64,000 nucleotides of DNA from Ornithinimicrobium avium (GTDB taxonomy: Bacteria; Actinomycetota; Actinomycetes; Actinomycetales; Dermatophilaceae). Numbering within the stretch: position 1 is the stretch's first letter; every line of letters starts with the position of its first letter. Shown here piece by piece: positions 7,964-15,206 of the stretch. The translations under genes were made by a program, and so were the position numbers. The DNA lies in assembly GCF_003351765.1 (NCBI RefSeq), contig NZ_CP031229.1, forward strand, positions 1,736,001 through 1,800,000, given 5' to 3'. A model generated the notes under the pieces. That model was not told the origin of the DNA, did no database searches, and saw only the letters and a program-made list of their open reading frames with translations.

Positions 7964-8729
7964 GCTGCACGCCCACGTGTGCGGGCACACCCACCACGAG
8001 ATGGCGGGCCTCGTGGCGGGCCACCCCCGCGGGCGCCGACGCTTCCCGTCCACGGTGTTCTGCTACCGCGACGGGGACCACGTGGTGCTCTTCGACACCG
8101 GCTACGCCCCGCAGCCGTGGGACACCGGGCTGACCGGGCGCCTCTACCGGCGGCTGCTGCCTCCCGAGCTGCCGGCAGGGCAGGACGTGGCCGAGCAGGT
8201 CGACCCCTCGAGCGTCACCCACGTGGTGCTCTCCCACCTGCACCCCGACCACGTCGGGGGTCTGCGCCACTTCCCCGACGCGACGCTGGTGCTCCACCGC
8301 GGGCAGCTGGAGACCGTGCGGTCGCCGCGGCTGCGGGACGGCCTCCTGCGCGGGCTCCTGCCGGGGTGGTTCGACGACGCGGTGCGGGACCGCGCCGTCG
8401 TCATCGACAGCTTCACGCCGGGCCCGTGGGGGCTGGCCACCCACGACCTCTTCGGCGACGGCCGCTACCTGCTCGTCGACCTCCCCGGTCACGCGCGCGG
8501 CCACCTCGGGGCGCTCGTCGAGGGCACGGCCCTGCTCGCCGGCGACGCCGCGTGGGGACGCGACCTGCTCCCCGCGGCGCAGCGGCTGCGGCGGCTGCCC
8601 CGATGGATCACCCACGACGACGCGGCCCACCTGGCCACCAGCCGCCTCCTCCTCGAGGCCGAGCGCGGCGGGCTGCGGCTGCTCTTCGCCCACGACGAGC
8701 ACCCGACCGGCGTCGACCTGCTGCACTGA
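7953..8729 (+). CDS. MBL-fold metallo-hydrolase (lactonase/thioesterase-like)
   Basis: 258 residues. HLHPDHVGG is the HxHxDH metal site; later ligands are likely the histidine of LPGHARGHLGALV, the aspartate of LLAGDAAWG and a late FAHDEHP histidine. The arrangement resembles N-acyl-homoserine lactonases and acyl hydrolases. It overlaps the reductase gene by 11 bp and is followed by a KASIII-like gene, so an acyl thioester or beta-lactone is a plausible substrate, but this is inference. In the Ole pathway the hydrolase OleB belongs to a different fold. Confidence 0.85.
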   Translation: MPGELHAHVCGHTHHEMAGLVAGHPRGRRRFPSTVFCYRDGDHVVLFDTGYAPQPWDTGLTGRLYRRLLPPELPAGQDVAEQVDPSSVTHVVLSHLHPDHVGGLRHFPDATLVLHRGQLETVRSPRLRDGLLRGLLPGWFDDAVRDRAVVIDSFTPGPWGLATHDLFGDGRYLLVDLPGHARGHLGALVEGTALLAGDAAWGRDLLPAAQRLRRLPRWITHDDAAHLATSRLLLEAERGGLRLLFAHDEHPTGVDLLH

Positions 8730-8758
8730 CGCGTGGTCTCCTCGCGCCCGCCCCGGCG

Positions 8759-8764
8759 TATGCT
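8759..8764 (+). promoter_or_regulatory. Predicted -10 box of the KASIII-like gene
   Basis: TATGCT lies 30 nt after the MBL stop and about 55 nt upstream of GTG 8819. No good -35 is seen. It would allow the KASIII-like gene to be transcribed separately from the two genes before it. Confidence 0.35.
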
Positions 8765-8818
8765 GCGGCCCGGCGGGCGACACGGGTCGTCCGCGGGGAC
8801 CGACCGGCAGGGGACCTG

Positions 8819-9763
8819 GTGCGCAACTGCGAGATCGCGGGATGGGGCAGCTACCTGGCCGAGCGGGTGGTCACCTTCGGCGACCAGACCCGCTACCGGG
8901 TGACCGACGGCGTCACCCAGCTGGACATGCTCGAGCGCGCGGCGCGCGGCGCGCTCGACCGGGCCGGGCTGGAGGCTGGCGACGTCGACTGCGTGATCGG
9001 CGCCGTCGCCGCGGACCTGCAACCCATCCCGTGCACGGCCGCCCTCCTCTGGGAGCGGCTCGCGCCCCGGTCCAGGGTCGCCGCGTTCGACGTCAACTCC
9101 ACGTGCACGAGCTTCGTCACGGCGGTGGACGTCGCCTCCCGCTACCTGGCCGACGGGGAGTACGAGCGCGTCCTCGTCGTCTCCGGCGACGTCGGCTCGC
9201 GCTTCCTCAACGCCGAGCAGGCCGAGAGCCGCGAGCTCTTCTCCGACGCCGCCGCGGCCGTGGTGCTGACCCGCACCGAGGACGCGGGCCGCGGCGTGCT
9301 CACCAGCCTGCAGCGGACCTGGGCCGAGCACGCCCACGACACCGAGATCCGGGGCGGCGGCTCGCTGCTCCCGGCGCGCGACTACCCGCTGCACGCACCG
9401 GGGGACCACCTCTTCGACATGGACGGGCGCCGCGCGCTGCACAGCATGGTGGGCGTGCTGCCCGAGTTCTTCGCGGAGTTCTTCGACCGGCTGGAGCAGC
9501 ACGCGGGCCTGGGCCGGGAGGACGTCGACCTCTTCGTCCCGCACCAGGCCAGCCGTGCCCTCGGCCTGATGATGCGCCGCATCGGCATCCCGACGGAGCG
9601 CTACGCGGACCGGGTGGACGAGCTCGGCAACATGGTCTCCGCCTCGGTGCCCTACGTGCTCGCGGACTGTCTCGGCTCAGGTCGCGTGGGGAGGGGCGAC
9701 GTCGTCGTGCTCTGCGGCACGGCGGCCGGTCTCACCGCGAACGCGCTGGCGCTGCGGCTGTGA
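8819..9763 (+). CDS. 3-oxoacyl-ACP synthase III-like condensing enzyme
   Basis: 314 residues of thiolase fold. The catalytic triad is complete: Cys96 (NSTCTSF), His242 (PHQAS) and Asn271 (LGNMVSAS). It contains no ACP-specific features I can point to, so the substrate could be acyl-CoA; KASIII-like enzymes include FabH, OleA and quinolone or beta-lactone synthases. GTG 8819 has AGGGGA 5 nt upstream. It sits 89 bp after a reductase and an MBL hydrolase on the same strand, and ends at a strong terminator. A housekeeping fabH would normally lie beside fabD, acpP and fabF, which are absent, so a specialised role is likely. Confidence 0.85.
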   Translation: MRNCEIAGWGSYLAERVVTFGDQTRYRVTDGVTQLDMLERAARGALDRAGLEAGDVDCVIGAVAADLQPIPCTAALLWERLAPRSRVAAFDVNSTCTSFVTAVDVASRYLADGEYERVLVVSGDVGSRFLNAEQAESRELFSDAAAAVVLTRTEDAGRGVLTSLQRTWAEHAHDTEIRGGGSLLPARDYPLHAPGDHLFDMDGRRALHSMVGVLPEFFAEFFDRLEQHAGLGREDVDLFVPHQASRALGLMMRRIGIPTERYADRVDELGNMVSASVPYVLADCLGSGRVGRGDVVVLCGTAAGLTANALALRL

Positions 9764-9774
9764 CCCCGACCGTC

Positions 9775-9810
9775 GGGCGCCCCGGACCGCTGCTGCGGTC
9801 CGGGGCGCCC
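9775..9810. terminator. Bidirectional hairpin between convergent genes
   Basis: A perfect 15-bp stem (GGGCGCCCCGGACCG and complement) with loop CTGCTG. It begins 11 nt after the KASIII-like stop and ends 24 nt before the stop of the convergent MscS-like gene, so it can serve both. Confidence 0.75.
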
Positions 9811-9834
9811 GGGTCCTGCCGTGCGCGACGACGG

Positions 9835-11088
9835 TCAGGTCGTCGGCGGGGTCGAGGACAGGTCCGTCGTCGGCCGGCTGTCGACCTTGGACTCCACCTT
9901 CTGCAGCGACCGGGCGGCCGCCTCGCGCCCGCCGAGGCCGTAGGCCAGGGCCGCGGCGAGGGCGGCGCCGACCACGACCGCGCCGAAGGCGAGGTTGATG
10001 ATCGAGTCGGCGATGCCCATGTACTTCAGGCCCATCGCCACGAACAGCGCGGTGGTCGCCCAGTAGATGACGGTGCCCGCCGTGCCGGAGCCGATGGTGC
10101 GGCGCAGCAGGCCGGCGATGATGACGCCGGCCGCGATGATCGCGCCGCCGAAGAGCACACGGCCACCCAGGTGGAGGATCTCCTGCAGGATGTCGGTGAT
10201 CGCCGGGAACTCCAGCATCTGGGCGGCCATCACGGCGAAGAACAGCAGGATCGCCAGCTGGGCGATCTTGGCGATGATCGCCGAGGCGCTGCGGCCCTCG
10301 GGCACGATGCCCATGCCGGCGATCGTGCGGTCGGCGCCGAGCCCGCGCAGCGTGGACTCGAGCAGCTGGCCGACGAACCGGGCGATGACGTAGCCGATGC
10401 CCAGCAGCAGGACGGCCGCGATGATCCGCGGGATCGCGTCGAGGATGACCTGCAGCATGCTCTGCGCGGGGTCGGAGATCGCCGAGATGCCCAGGATCTG
10501 CAGCGCCGCGATCGCCACGACGATGAGGATCACCGCGAAGAGCAGGTTGGCCAGGATCGTCGACAGCCGGGTGCTGGTGCTGGTCCTGGTGCTGGTGCCC
10601 GCCGCGTCGGCGGCCGCAGCCTCGTCCGCCCGGCCGGTCAGACCCTCCTGCGCGGCGCGGTCGTTGAGGCGCGCCACCGCCCGGTCCAGACCGGCCGAGT
10701 CGAGGGCCGTCTCGGTGATCTGCTTGACGATCCTGGCGATGACGAAGCCGATGAAGAAGACGAACCCGGCCCCGATGATGTTCGGGATGTAGGTGAGGAC
10801 CCCGCCGAGCATCTCCTGGATCGGGGTCAGGACGCGGTCGAGGGCGAAGACCTGCAGGATCGCTATGAGACCGAACAGCCAGACGAGCAGTGAGGCGATC
10901 GTGCCGATCGCCTCGCCGAGCGACTCTCCGTCGTGCGACTCGCGCTGCAGGAAGGTCACCCTGCTCACGAGCTTGCCGATCGCCCACTTCACGATGCGGG
11001 CGATGATCCAGGTGGCGATGAGGATGACGATCGCGATGGCGACCTTCTCCAGCAGGCCGACCCAGTCGTAGTCGCGCCAGGTGTCCAT
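9835..11088 (-). CDS. Membrane protein with TM-helix repeats, MscS-related (small-conductance mechanosensitive channel-like)
   Basis: 417 residues with about eight to ten hydrophobic segments in repeated blocks (for example GLLEKVAIAIVILIATWII, IIGAGFVFFIGFVIARIV, IIAAVLLLGIGYVIARFVG). These match the conserved TM-helix repeat found in MscS-like and CmpX-type proteins. The usual cytoplasmic MscS beta domain is missing, so gating activity is unproven. A short Thr/Ser-Arg stretch (TSTRTSTSTR, about residue 175) links the two halves. ATG 11088 has AAGGAG 6 nt upstream; a longer open frame upstream is not convincing. The gene shares a terminator with the KASIII-like gene. Confidence 0.8.
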   Translation of the reverse strand: MDTWRDYDWVGLLEKVAIAIVILIATWIIARIVKWAIGKLVSRVTFLQRESHDGESLGEAIGTIASLLVWLFGLIAILQVFALDRVLTPIQEMLGGVLTYIPNIIGAGFVFFIGFVIARIVKQITETALDSAGLDRAVARLNDRAAQEGLTGRADEAAAADAAGTSTRTSTSTRLSTILANLLFAVILIVVAIAALQILGISAISDPAQSMLQVILDAIPRIIAAVLLLGIGYVIARFVGQLLESTLRGLGADRTIAGMGIVPEGRSASAIIAKIAQLAILLFFAVMAAQMLEFPAITDILQEILHLGGRVLFGGAIIAAGVIIAGLLRRTIGSGTAGTVIYWATTALFVAMGLKYMGIADSIINLAFGAVVVGAALAAALAYGLGGREAAARSLQKVESKVDSRPTTDLSSTPPTT

Positions 11089-11170
11089 GCGTTGCTCCTT
11101 GTGGAAGACAGCGTTACGGGTGTGGCCGCGGCCACGTCTGCACCGTACGCGCTCCCAGCGCGCTCTCAGG

Positions 11171-11944
11171 TCACTCGCGTGTCGCGAGCACCTCCACGAC
11201 GGCACCTGGGGTCGCCAGCTCCACCTCTCCGCTCCACACCTGCTCAGCCTCGGCCCTGGCCTCCTCCGGCGGCGTCCACGGCGGCAGGTGGGTGAGCATC
11301 AGCCTGCGGGCCCCAGCTCGGACCGCCGCGCCCGCGGCTCGCCGGGCCGTCAGGTGCACCCCCCGTGCGGCGTCACGCCCCTCGAGGAAGGAGGCCTCGC
11401 ACAGGGCCAGGTCCGCGTCGGCCAGCAACGGATCCAGCCCAGGGCAGGTGTCGGTGTCGCCGGTGAAGCCGAGCACCGCTCCCCCGGCCTCGACCCGCAG
11501 CCCGTAGGCCGGCACCGGGTGCAGCACCGCGTAGGGCGTGACGGTGAACGGCCCGACCGCGAACGGGACCGAGTCGACCAGGTCGGCGAACGCCATACCC
11601 CTCAGCTCTTGGGGTTCGACGACCCCGTAGGCGCGAGCCATCCGGTCCGCGGCGCCCGCGGGCGCGTGGACGGGCAGGTCCTCCTCGGCGGGCACCGGGC
11701 CGTGCTGGCGCATCACCTGCAGTCCGGTGAGGTCGAGGCAGTGGTCGGGGTGCAGGTGGGAGAGCACCACGGCGTCGATGGACAGGGGGTCGGTATGCCG
11801 CTGCAGCGCGCCCAGGGCGCCCGAGCCCAGGTCGAGCAGCAGCTGCCAGGTGCGGCCCTCGTGCTCGGCACGGAGGAGGTAGCAGCTGGCGGGTGAGTCG
11901 GGCCCGGGCACCGAGCCGGTGCAGCCGACGATCGTCAGGTCCAT
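11171..11944 (-). CDS. MBL-fold phosphodiesterase-like hydrolase, orthologue of mycobacterial Rv1339
   Basis: 257 residues. MDLTIVGCTGSVPGPDSPASCYLL is the characteristic start of the RNase Z-like MBL group. HLHPDHCLDL is the metal site, and GFTGDTD and MLTHLPPW supply further ligands. The Mycobacterium protein of this type, Rv1339, lies between murI and rph and has been reported to hydrolyse cyclic nucleotides. Here murI and rph lie on the same strand on either side but several kb away, which supports orthology and shows that the cluster has been broken up. The substrate remains inferred. Confidence 0.85.
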   Translation of the reverse strand: MDLTIVGCTGSVPGPDSPASCYLLRAEHEGRTWQLLLDLGSGALGALQRHTDPLSIDAVVLSHLHPDHCLDLTGLQVMRQHGPVPAEEDLPVHAPAGAADRMARAYGVVEPQELRGMAFADLVDSVPFAVGPFTVTPYAVLHPVPAYGLRVEAGGAVLGFTGDTDTCPGLDPLLADADLALCEASFLEGRDAARGVHLTARRAAGAAVRAGARRLMLTHLPPWTPPEEARAEAEQVWSGEVELATPGAVVEVLATRE

Positions 11945-11997
11945 GACCCCATCGTGCCCGTTGTTGGACGCGGGGGGCCCGTGCGCCTCCGGTCAGC

Positions 11998-12543
11998 TCA
12001 CCCGACCTGCTCGCCGACCTGCCCGGAGCGTGCAGTGAGCACCCGCCACGGGCGGGCGGTCAGCACGAAGACGACCAGCGGCAGGACGACCACCGGCCAG
12101 CCCGCGCCGGAGGCACCTGTGGTGAGCCCGCCACGTCCCTCCTCGATGCGCGCGTGGAACTCGACCCACGGCCAGGGGAAGACCCGGCCCGTGACATCCT
12201 GGCCGACCATCCCCGCCGCCTCGACGCCGGCGGTGAAGGTCGTCGCGGTGTAGACGACGGCGAAGAGCACGGCGCCGAGGGTGAGCGCGGCGTAGAAGCC
12301 TGCCCTGGACCACTGCGGCCGGCGCTGGTACTCGCCGTCGGTGGCCTCGCGTGCCAGCTCCTTCGGGGCGCCGACGTTGAGGAGCGCCTGCGTCGCGCCG
12401 ACGTCTTCGGTCGCGGCGCGCAGGTTGGCGCGCAGCTCACGGCGCAGCTCCTTGCGCCGGCGCCAGCCGGTGCCGCGCATCTCCAGCCAGAAGTCGTACC
12501 TCTGGACGGTGTCTTCGATGCGGAGCGTGTCGATCAGTCCCAT
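11998..12543 (-). CDS. Membrane protein with N-terminal HAAS-like region, partner of PadR
   Basis: 181 residues. Residues 1-75 are a soluble helical region (YDFWLEMRGTGWRRRKELRRELRANL ... NVGAPKELAREATDGEY) like the HAAS/DUF1700 domain that often accompanies PadR regulators. Two hydrophobic segments follow (FYAALTLGAVLFAVVYTATTF and WPVVVLPLVVFVLTA). It starts 3 nt after the PadR stop and is clearly co-transcribed. Such proteins are thought to be signalling or stress-linked membrane components; the function is unknown. The window has a second PadR/membrane pair at 44391-45489. Confidence 0.75.
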   Translation of the reverse strand: MGLIDTLRIEDTVQRYDFWLEMRGTGWRRRKELRRELRANLRAATEDVGATQALLNVGAPKELAREATDGEYQRRPQWSRAGFYAALTLGAVLFAVVYTATTFTAGVEAAGMVGQDVTGRVFPWPWVEFHARIEEGRGGLTTGASGAGWPVVVLPLVVFVLTARPWRVLTARSGQVGEQVG

Positions 12544-12546
12544 GGC

Positions 12547-12900
12547 TCATGCCCCCTGGGTCGTGGTGGTGGAGTCCTGAAGTGCGGTGACCCGGCCCAC
12601 GGAGAGGACGAGGTCGTCCCAGGCCCGGCCGCGGCGCGCCAGCTCGGCACGTCCCTGGTCAGTGGTGCGGTAGTACTTCCGGGCCGGTCCTGACTCGGAC
12701 CGGGAGAGGTAGGACTCGAGGAACCCTGCGGTCTCGAGCCTGGTGAGCGCCGGGTAGACCGTGCCCTCCGCGAGGCCGTCGAAGCCGGCCCCCCGCAGAC
12801 GCGTGACGATCCCGTAGCCGTAGCCGTCCTCGGTGGACAGCAGGCTGAGCAGCAGAAGGGCGAGGACGCCCTTGAGCATCTGTGCATCGTGTGTGCCCAT
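12547..12900 (-). CDS. PadR-family transcriptional regulator
   Basis: 117 residues. The winged-helix core is clear: MLKGVLALLLLSLLSTEDGYGYGIVTRL, EGTVYPALTRLETAGFLES, and PARKYYRTTDQGRAEL. It is a compact PadR with one C-terminal dimerisation helix. The ATG at 12900 is chosen because an upstream promoter places the transcript start there; the open frame extends 12 codons further into the operator. It probably represses its own operon through the palindromes at 12909-12944. Confidence 0.9.
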   Translation of the reverse strand: MGTHDAQMLKGVLALLLLSLLSTEDGYGYGIVTRLRGAGFDGLAEGTVYPALTRLETAGFLESYLSRSESGPARKYYRTTDQGRAELARRGRAWDDLVLSVGRVTALQDSTTTTQGA

Positions 12901-12907
12901 GCAGGAC

Positions 12908-12944
12908 ATACTTGACCTAGTACCAATCATTGTCAAGTACTAGG
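12908..12944 (-). promoter_or_regulatory. PadR promoter with two interlocking palindromes
   Basis: TACTTGAC (12909-12916) pairs with GTCAAGTA (12932-12939), and CCTAGTAC (12916-12923) pairs with GTACTAGG (12937-12944). Both are perfect 8-bp arms. On the minus strand TTGACA (12936-12931) is a consensus -35, with AAGTAT 17 bp downstream as -10, only 7 nt before the PadR ATG. The palindromes therefore cover the whole promoter, as expected for autorepression. Confidence 0.6.
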
Positions 12945-13046
12945 TGATGGCGAAGCGAGCCTCCCCGGTGACGGTCGGCTGTGGACACGTCGGGGAAGGC
13001 CCCTCCCGGACTCGCTAGCCTCGGCGGACGACGGAGGGGAGCAACG

Positions 13047-13502
13047 ATGAGGGTGACCGATCCGCAGGGCCGCGTCTGGCGGGTGAGTCGCCGCTGGGTG
13101 CCGTGGCGGCGCAGGACGATGCTGCCGCGCATGTCCGATCCAGTAGGGACCTTCTGGAGGAGCAGCGGTGAGGACCTGCTGCCGACGGCGATCACGCTCG
13201 TCGTCGCGCTCCCCACGCTCGTGATGGCGGTCGTGGCGGCGGCGGAGCTCGCGCTGCTGCTGCTCCTGGTGCCGGTGCTCGCCCTGACCAGGGTCCTGCT
13301 CGGCCGGCACTGGATCGTCGAGGTCACCACGGACCTGCGCGCGGTCTGGGAGACCGAGGTCGGGACCTGGCCGCAGACCCGGCAGGCGATCACCTCGATG
13401 GCGAGCGGGCTGGAGCAGGGCATCTACCCGTGGGACGAGCAGCCCGGTCGGCCCCTGACCGACCTGGACCGCACGACCCGGGCCGGGCAGCACCGGGAGT
13501 GA
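13047..13502 (+). CDS. Small membrane protein of unknown function
   Basis: 151 residues. A basic N-terminus (MRVTDPQGRVWRVSRRWVPWRRR) is followed by one long hydrophobic region or hairpin (LLPTAITLVVALPTLVMAVVAAAELALLLLLVPVLAL, about residues 48-85) and a soluble tail ending in GIYPWDEQPGRPLTDLD. I do not recognise a family. ATG 13047 follows GGAGGGGA at 6 nt, and TAGCCT at 13016-13021 is a possible -10. It is divergent from the PadR operon and convergent with murI. Confidence 0.7.
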   Translation: MRVTDPQGRVWRVSRRWVPWRRRTMLPRMSDPVGTFWRSSGEDLLPTAITLVVALPTLVMAVVAAAELALLLLLVPVLALTRVLLGRHWIVEVTTDLRAVWETEVGTWPQTRQAITSMASGLEQGIYPWDEQPGRPLTDLDRTTRAGQHRE

Positions 13503-13533
13503 TCAGCGCCGCGGGGGCCCACCCCGGCCCGGG

Positions 13534-14352
13534 CTAGACCCGCTCCTCGGCCCTCCCCACGAACGCCCGGTGCACCTGCTCCACCTCGGGGCCGAGGAAA
13601 CGCCGGGCGAGGAAGGTGAAGCCCTGCGGGTCGCCGGTGGTCAGCCACTGGTGCTCCGGGCGGTGGTCGGGCCCGGCCAGCAGCCCGCCGTCGGTGAGCA
13701 CCCGGAACAGGTCGGCGGCGGTGGCGGCCGCCGAGCTGACGAGCGTGACCTCCTCGCCGAGGACGTACTGCAGGGCCGAGGTCAGCAGCGGGTAGTGCGT
13801 GCAGCCCAGGATGAGGGTGTCGATCTGCTGCTCCTGCAGCGGCGCGAGGTAGGCGCGCGCGGTCTCGATGACCTCCGGACCGCTGGTGACCCCCTCCTCC
13901 ACGAGCTCGACGAAGCGCGGGCACGGCTGCGACCAGACCTGCACCCCCGGCGGTGCCGCGACGAAGCTGTCGAGGTAAGCCCGCGACTGGTGGGTGGCCT
14001 GGGTGGAGATCACGCCGATCCGCCCCGACCGGGTGACCGCCATCGAGCGACGGACCGCTGGTCGGATGACCTCGACGACGGGCACGTCATACCGCTCGCG
14101 GGCGTCGGCCAGGACCGCCGCGGAGGCGCTGTTGCACGCGATGACCAGCGCCTTGACGCCGTGGTCGACGAGCCGGTCGAGGCACTCCAGGGCGTAGCGG
14201 CGCACCTGCGCGATCGGGCGCGGCCCGTAGGGCGTACGCGCGGTGTCGCCCAGGTAGAGGACCGACTCCTGCGGGAGCTGGTCGAGGATCTCGCGGGCCA
14301 CGGTGAGCCCGCCGAGCCCGGAGTCGAAGACCCCGATCGGGGAGCCGGTCAT
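13534..14352 (-). CDS. murI: Glutamate racemase
   Basis: 272 residues. GVFDSGLGGLTVAREI begins the enzyme, and the two catalytic cysteines are present: Cys73 in VIACNSASA and Cys184 in LGCTHYPLL. It converts L- to D-glutamate for peptidoglycan. Length and motifs are complete. It starts 10 nt after the stop of the FAH-family gene. In many actinomycetes murI is followed directly by the Rv1339-like gene; here a PadR operon and a membrane gene intervene. Confidence 0.96.
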   Translation of the reverse strand: MTGSPIGVFDSGLGGLTVAREILDQLPQESVLYLGDTARTPYGPRPIAQVRRYALECLDRLVDHGVKALVIACNSASAAVLADARERYDVPVVEVIRPAVRRSMAVTRSGRIGVISTQATHQSRAYLDSFVAAPPGVQVWSQPCPRFVELVEEGVTSGPEVIETARAYLAPLQEQQIDTLILGCTHYPLLTSALQYVLGEEVTLVSSAAATAADLFRVLTDGGLLAGPDHRPEHQWLTTGDPQGFTFLARRFLGPEVEQVHRAFVGRAEERV

Positions 14353-14362
14353 GCGCGTGGGG

Positions 14363-15151
14363 TCAGTCCTGCTCGCGGCCGGAGGCCGACACGAACGGGT
14401 TGCCCATCGTCCCGATCCCCTCGACCTCCACCTCGCAGCGCTGCCCGGCGGCGATCGGCCCTACGCCGGCCGGGGTGCCGGTGAGCAGGACGTCGCCGGG
14501 CAGGAGGGTGAAGGCGGCGGAGGCGTGCGCCACGATCTGCGCCACGCCGAAGGCCATGTCCTTGGTCGTGCCCTCCTGCCTGGTCTCCCCGTCGACGCGC
14601 GAGCTGATCCGCAGGTCGGACACGTCCAGCTCGGTCTCGATCCACGGCCCGAGCGGGGTGAAGGTGTCCATGCCCTTGGCGCGGGCCCACTGCCCGTCGG
14701 CGCGCTGCAGGTCACGTGCGGTGACGTCGTTGGCGACGGTGTAGCCGAAGATCACCCCCTGGGCGTCCTCGACCGCCACGTCCTTGGCGACCCGCCCGAC
14801 GACGACCGCCAGCTCTGCCTCGTAGGAGATCTCGGTGGCGAAGGACGGGATCACCACGGGGTCGTCCGGGCCGCACACCGAGGTGTTGGGGATGAGGAAC
14901 ATCATCGGCTCGGCGGGCAGCTCGGTGCCCATCTCGCGGGCGTGGTCGGCGTAGTTGCGCCCCACCGCGACGACCTTGCTGCGCGGGATGACCGGCGCGA
15001 GGAGGCGCACCTCGTCCACGCGGAAGGTCTCCCCGGTCAGCTCGATCCGGGTGTAGAGGGGGTCGCCGCTGATCTCGGCGATCTTCTCCCCTGCCCCGTC
15101 CACGAGCCCGAAGCGTGGGTCCTCCCCGGTGGTGAATCGGCAGATGCGCAT
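14363..15151 (-). CDS. Fumarylacetoacetate hydrolase (FAH) family protein
   Basis: 262 residues. VVAVGRNYADHAREMG, the metal-binding YEAELAVVVGR and GYTVANDVTARDLQ, plus GDVLLTGTPAGVG, are the signatures of the FAH fold, which acts as acylpyruvase, oxaloacetate decarboxylase or a hydratase/isomerase in aromatic acid breakdown. No aromatic pathway genes are adjacent, so the housekeeping acylpyruvate/oxaloacetate role is at least as likely. The ATG lies 6 nt behind TACCCT, so this gene is probably leaderless. murI follows 10 nt downstream. Confidence 0.88.
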   Translation of the reverse strand: MRICRFTTGEDPRFGLVDGAGEKIAEISGDPLYTRIELTGETFRVDEVRLLAPVIPRSKVVAVGRNYADHAREMGTELPAEPMMFLIPNTSVCGPDDPVVIPSFATEISYEAELAVVVGRVAKDVAVEDAQGVIFGYTVANDVTARDLQRADGQWARAKGMDTFTPLGPWIETELDVSDLRISSRVDGETRQEGTTKDMAFGVAQIVAHASAAFTLLPGDVLLTGTPAGVGPIAAGQRCEVEVEGIGTMGNPFVSASGREQD

Positions 15152-15157
15152 GCGACA

Positions 15158-15163
15158 AGGGTA
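15158..15163 (-). promoter_or_regulatory. Leaderless-type -10 element of the FAH gene
   Basis: TACCCT, then 6 nt (tgtcgc), then the ATG of the FAH gene, which is co-transcribed with murI. No ribosome site is present. Confidence 0.55.
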
Positions 15164-15206
15164 TGGGGTGCGCCGGCCCCTCGGGTGCGGGGCCCGCGCT
15201 CCCGGA

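Noticed and set aside
8000..8815. Extension of the KASIII-like frame upstream across the MBL gene
   Set aside because: It gives Arg/Pro-rich sequence out of frame with the MBL gene; GTG 8819 has a ribosome site and the conserved start.
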